Assembly (NCBI RefSeq): GCF_963576545.1
Contig: NW_026870554.1
Coordinates: forward strand, 1-64,000
DNA length: 64,000 bases
Source of the DNA: Limanda limanda
Taxonomy: Eukaryota; Chordata; Actinopteri; Pleuronectiformes; Pleuronectidae
Reading direction: 5' to 3'
Part shown: in pieces, positions 62,101 to 64,000 of the stretch
Numbering within the stretch: the first letter of the stretch is position 1
How the letters are laid out: each line of letters starts with the position of its first letter
Program-made: the position numbers and the translations under genes
Notes under the pieces: generated by a model
What the model saw: only the letters and a program-made list of their open reading frames with translations
The model's database searches: none
Told to the model about the DNA's origin: nothing

Positions 62101-63620
62101 AAAAGCGCTGGAAACAGGGAGATAAGCCTTTTTTGGAAGAAATGGTTAAATTCTTGAATTTTTCATCACACATCATCCCAAATGTCACTAAACAGCTGGA
62201 AACGGGGAGATCAGCCTTTTTTAGAAGCATTGATTAAGATTTCTGACTTTTTCATCACATGTCAGCCCAAGTGTCAGAAAAGCGCTGGAAACAGGGAGAT
62301 AAGCCTTTTTTGGAAGAAAAGGTTAAATTCTTGAATTTTTCATCACACATCATCCCAAATGTCACTAAACAGCTGGAAACGGGGAGATAAGCCTTTTTTG
62401 GAAGCAATGGTTAACATTTTGACTTTTTCATCACATATCAGCTCCAGTGTCAGAAAAGCGCTGGAAACAGGGAGATCTGCCTTTTTTTGGAAGAAAAGGT
62501 TAAATTCTTGAATTTTTCATCACACATCATCCCAAATGTCACTAAACAGCTGGAAACGGGGAGATAAGCCTTTTTTGGAAGCAATGGTTAACATTTTGAC
62601 TTTTTCATCACATATCAGCTCCAGTGTCAGAAAAGCGCTGGAAACAGGGAGATCTGCCTTTTTTTGGAAGAAAAGGTTAAATTCTTGAATTTTTCATCAC
62701 ACATCATCCCAAATGTCACTAAACAGCTGGAAACGGGGAGATAAGCCTTTTTTGGAAGCATTGATTAAGATTTCTGACTTTTTCATCACATGTCAGCCTA
62801 AGTGTCAGAAAAGCGCTGGAAACAGGGAGATATGCCTTTTTTGGAAGAAATGGTTAAATTCTTGAATTTTTCATCACACATCATCCCAAATGTCACTAAA
62901 CAGCTGGAAACGGGGAGATAAGCCTTTTTTGGAAGCATTGATTAAGATTTCTGACTTTTTCATCACATGTCAGCCCAAGTGTCAGAAAAGCGCTGGAAAC
63001 AGGGAGATCTGCCTTTTTTTGGAAGAAAAGGTTATATTCTTGAATTTTTCATCACACATCATCCCAAATGTCACTAAACAGCTGGAAACGGGGAGATCAG
63101 CCTTTTTTGGAAGCATTGATTAAGATTTCTGACTTTTTCATCACATGTCAGCCCAAGTGTCAGAAAAGCGCTGGAAACAGGGAGATCTGCCTATTTTTGG
63201 AAGAAAAGGTTATATTCTTGAATTTTTCATCACACATCATCCCAAATGTCACTAAACAGCTGGAAACGGGGAGATAAGCCTTTTTTGGAAGCATTGATTA
63301 AGATTTCTGACTTTTTCATCACATGTCAGCCCAAGTGTCAGAAAAGCGCTGGAAACAGGGAGATCTGCCTTTTTTGGAAGAAATGGTTAAATTCTTGAAT
63401 TTTTCATCACACATCATCCCAAATGTCACTAAACAGCTGGAAACGGGGAGATAAGCCTTTTTTGGAAGCATTGATTAAGATTTCTGACTTTTTCATCACA
63501 TGTCAGCCCAAGTGTCAGAAAAGCGCTGGAAACAGGGAGATAAGCCTTTTTTGGAAGAAATGGTTAAATTCTTGAATTTTTCATCACACATCATCCCAAA
63601 TGTCACTAAACAGCTGGAAA
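56147..63620. repeat. 7-monomer HOR array, 1,240 bp unit
   Basis: The unit order is: N-b with TTATATTCTCGAA; GATCAGCC N with GATCTGCC-T6; N-K; TTTTTTAGAAGC N-K with GAAAAGG; V-b; V-b; CAGCCTAAGTG N-K. Anchors at 58107 to 59347, 60410 to 61650, and 61650 to 62890 are all 1,240 bp apart. Unit variants are a 4-mer (56147 to 56856, 709 bp), a 7-mer with an 11 bp insertion (56856 to 58107, 1,251 bp) and a 6-mer (59347 to 60410, 1,063 bp). The regularity suggests recent amplification. Confidence 0.86.
57789..57877 (+). repeat. V/N fusion A half-unit with internal 11 bp length gain
   Basis: The half begins as V (GCAATGGTTAAC, CATATCAGCTCCAGTGTCAG) and then runs on as CCCAAGTGTCAG, which is the second part of the N internal repeat, before the normal AAAAGCGCTGG and a GATAAG tail. 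A V front was joined to an N back out of register through the shared TGTCAG. The half is therefore 11 bp longer than an N half. The repeat of 56856-58107 is 1,251 bp long instead of 1,240. The end given is approximate. Confidence 0.88.
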
Positions 63621-64000
63621 CGGGGAGATCAGCCTTTTTTAAGCATTGATTAAGATTTTCTGACTTTTTCATCTCATGTCAGCCCAAGTGTCAGACAAAG
63701 CGCTGGAAACAGGGAGATAAGCCTTTTTTGGAAGAAAAGGTTAAATTCTTGAATTTTTCATCACACATCATCCCAAATGTCACTAAACCAGCTGGAAACG
63801 GGGAGATACGCCTTTTTTGGAAGCAATGGTTAACATTTTGACTTTTTCATCACATATCAGCTCCAGTGTCAGAAAAGCGCTGGAAACAGGGAGATCTGCC
63901 TTTTTTTGGAAGAAAAGGTTAAATTCTTGAATTTTTCATCACACATCATCCCAAATGTCACTAAACAGCTGGAAACGGGAGATAAGCCTTTTTTGGAAGC
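63621..64000. repeat. Right-end segment with several indels and private substitutions
   Basis: Within about 370 bp there are TTTTTTAAGC (two bases lost relative to TTTTTTAGAAGC), GATTTTCTGAC (one T gained), CATCTCATG, GTCAGACAAAGC, CTAAACCAGC, GAGATACGCC and AACGGGAGATAAG. The preceding 7 kb shows hardly any private changes. The segment may lie near the edge of the array, where divergence is expected to rise, or it may be a poorly corrected end of a read or contig. Confidence 0.75.

Larger units (their letters stand above)
1..64000. repeat. Satellite DNA array, ~177 bp dimeric monomer, head-to-tail across the whole window
   Basis: The same ~177 bp unit can be followed without a break from the first base to the last, about 360 copies, always on the same strand. 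No unique sequence, transposon or inversion interrupts it. Monomer length is 177 bp for N-K and V-b types, 178 bp for N-b and 175 bp for V' types. Monomers differ by diagnostic substitutions that recur at multiples of 5 to 11 monomers, which is the mark of higher-order repeats. Known biology: megabase arrays of 150-190 bp satellites with higher-order structure are typical of eukaryotic centromeres. Centromeric placement here is inference, since nothing in the window proves kinetochore binding. The array runs past both window ends, so its full length is unknown. Species not recognised. Confidence 0.98.

Noticed and set aside
843..63277. About a hundred plus-strand open frames of 62-127 codons starting at the ATG of CCAAATGTCAC
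   Set aside because: They are the same satellite frame repeated. The start is in the B-half and the stop is TAA of GATAAG. Longer ones (102, 109 or 127 codons) arise only where GATAAG is changed or a one-base indel shifts frame. There is no ribosome-binding or Kozak consistency, no domain, and the sequence is better explained as a tandem repeat.
1..64000. CRISPR array (regular direct repeats)
   Set aside because: There are no unique spacers. The whole 177 bp unit is repeated, with no leader or cas genes, and half-units are homologous to each other.
1..64000. Bacterial or phage repeat-protein gene
   Set aside because: Monomer variants are 175, 177 and 178 bp, so no frame stays open through the array, and stops occur in every monomer in all frames I checked.
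1..64000. Human alpha satellite or another satellite known to me
   Set aside because: Unit length and sequence do not match alpha satellite (171 bp) or the plant, fish and bird satellites I can recall. Apart from the CENP-B-like core I found no recognisable likeness, so I give no species.

Overview
The window is a single uninterrupted block of tandem satellite DNA. From base 1 to base 64000 there is only one sequence family: a ~177 bp monomer (175-178 bp depending on variant), about 360 copies, all in the same orientation. I see no gene, RNA gene, transposon, CRISPR array, inversion or unique sequence. Every open frame in the window is a by-product of the monomer. This is eukaryotic DNA, most plausibly from a centromere or pericentromere. 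I do not recognise the species. GC content of the canonical monomer, counted by hand, is about 38%.

Each monomer is a dimer of two diverged half-units: A (89 bp) and B (88 bp), about 80% identical. Both halves end in the same stretch (a GGAAAC core, GGGAGATAAGCC, then a T6/T7 tract). A-halves come in two main haplotypes, here called N (GCATTGATTAAG, CATGTCAGCCCAAG) and V (GCAATGGTTAAC, CATATCAGCTCCAG), plus a 2-bp-shorter V' (CAGCTCGTGTCAG) and V/N hybrids. The A tail is either GATAAGCC-T6 (called K) or GATCTGCC-T7 (called b, with a BglII site). B-halves vary at GAAATGG/GAAAAGG and TTAAATTC/TTATATTC/TTATTTTC.

These variants form layered higher-order repeats (HORs). About 1-20,150 holds an 11-monomer HOR (~1,950 bp) inside a larger ~7,977 bp duplication, with a 6-monomer (1,064 bp) tandem at 14.7-16.8 kb. 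About 20-37.7 kb holds mixed HORs: a 9-mer of 1,595 bp, a 10-mer of 1,768 bp, and a segment present three times at offsets of 4,959 and 4,778 bp. About 37.7-51.4 kb holds 2-mer and 5-mer HORs and an 8,697 bp-spaced duplication; its 40.2-42.3 kb stretch is rich in private single-base indels. About 51.4-56.1 kb holds a 9-mer of 1,594 bp. About 56.1-63.6 kb holds a regular 7-mer of 1,240 bp, probably the youngest. The last ~370 bp are again rich in indels.

The most interesting signal is in the conserved core of both half-units, which resembles the 17-bp CENP-B box. The A-half keeps the CG of the left TTCG block and the B-half keeps the full right CGGG block. Each therefore has 6 of the 9 essential bases, in complementary parts. 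Recombination junctions at 52.8 and 57.8 kb show how the array evolves. All comparisons were made by eye; HOR boundaries are accurate to roughly one half-unit unless stated otherwise.
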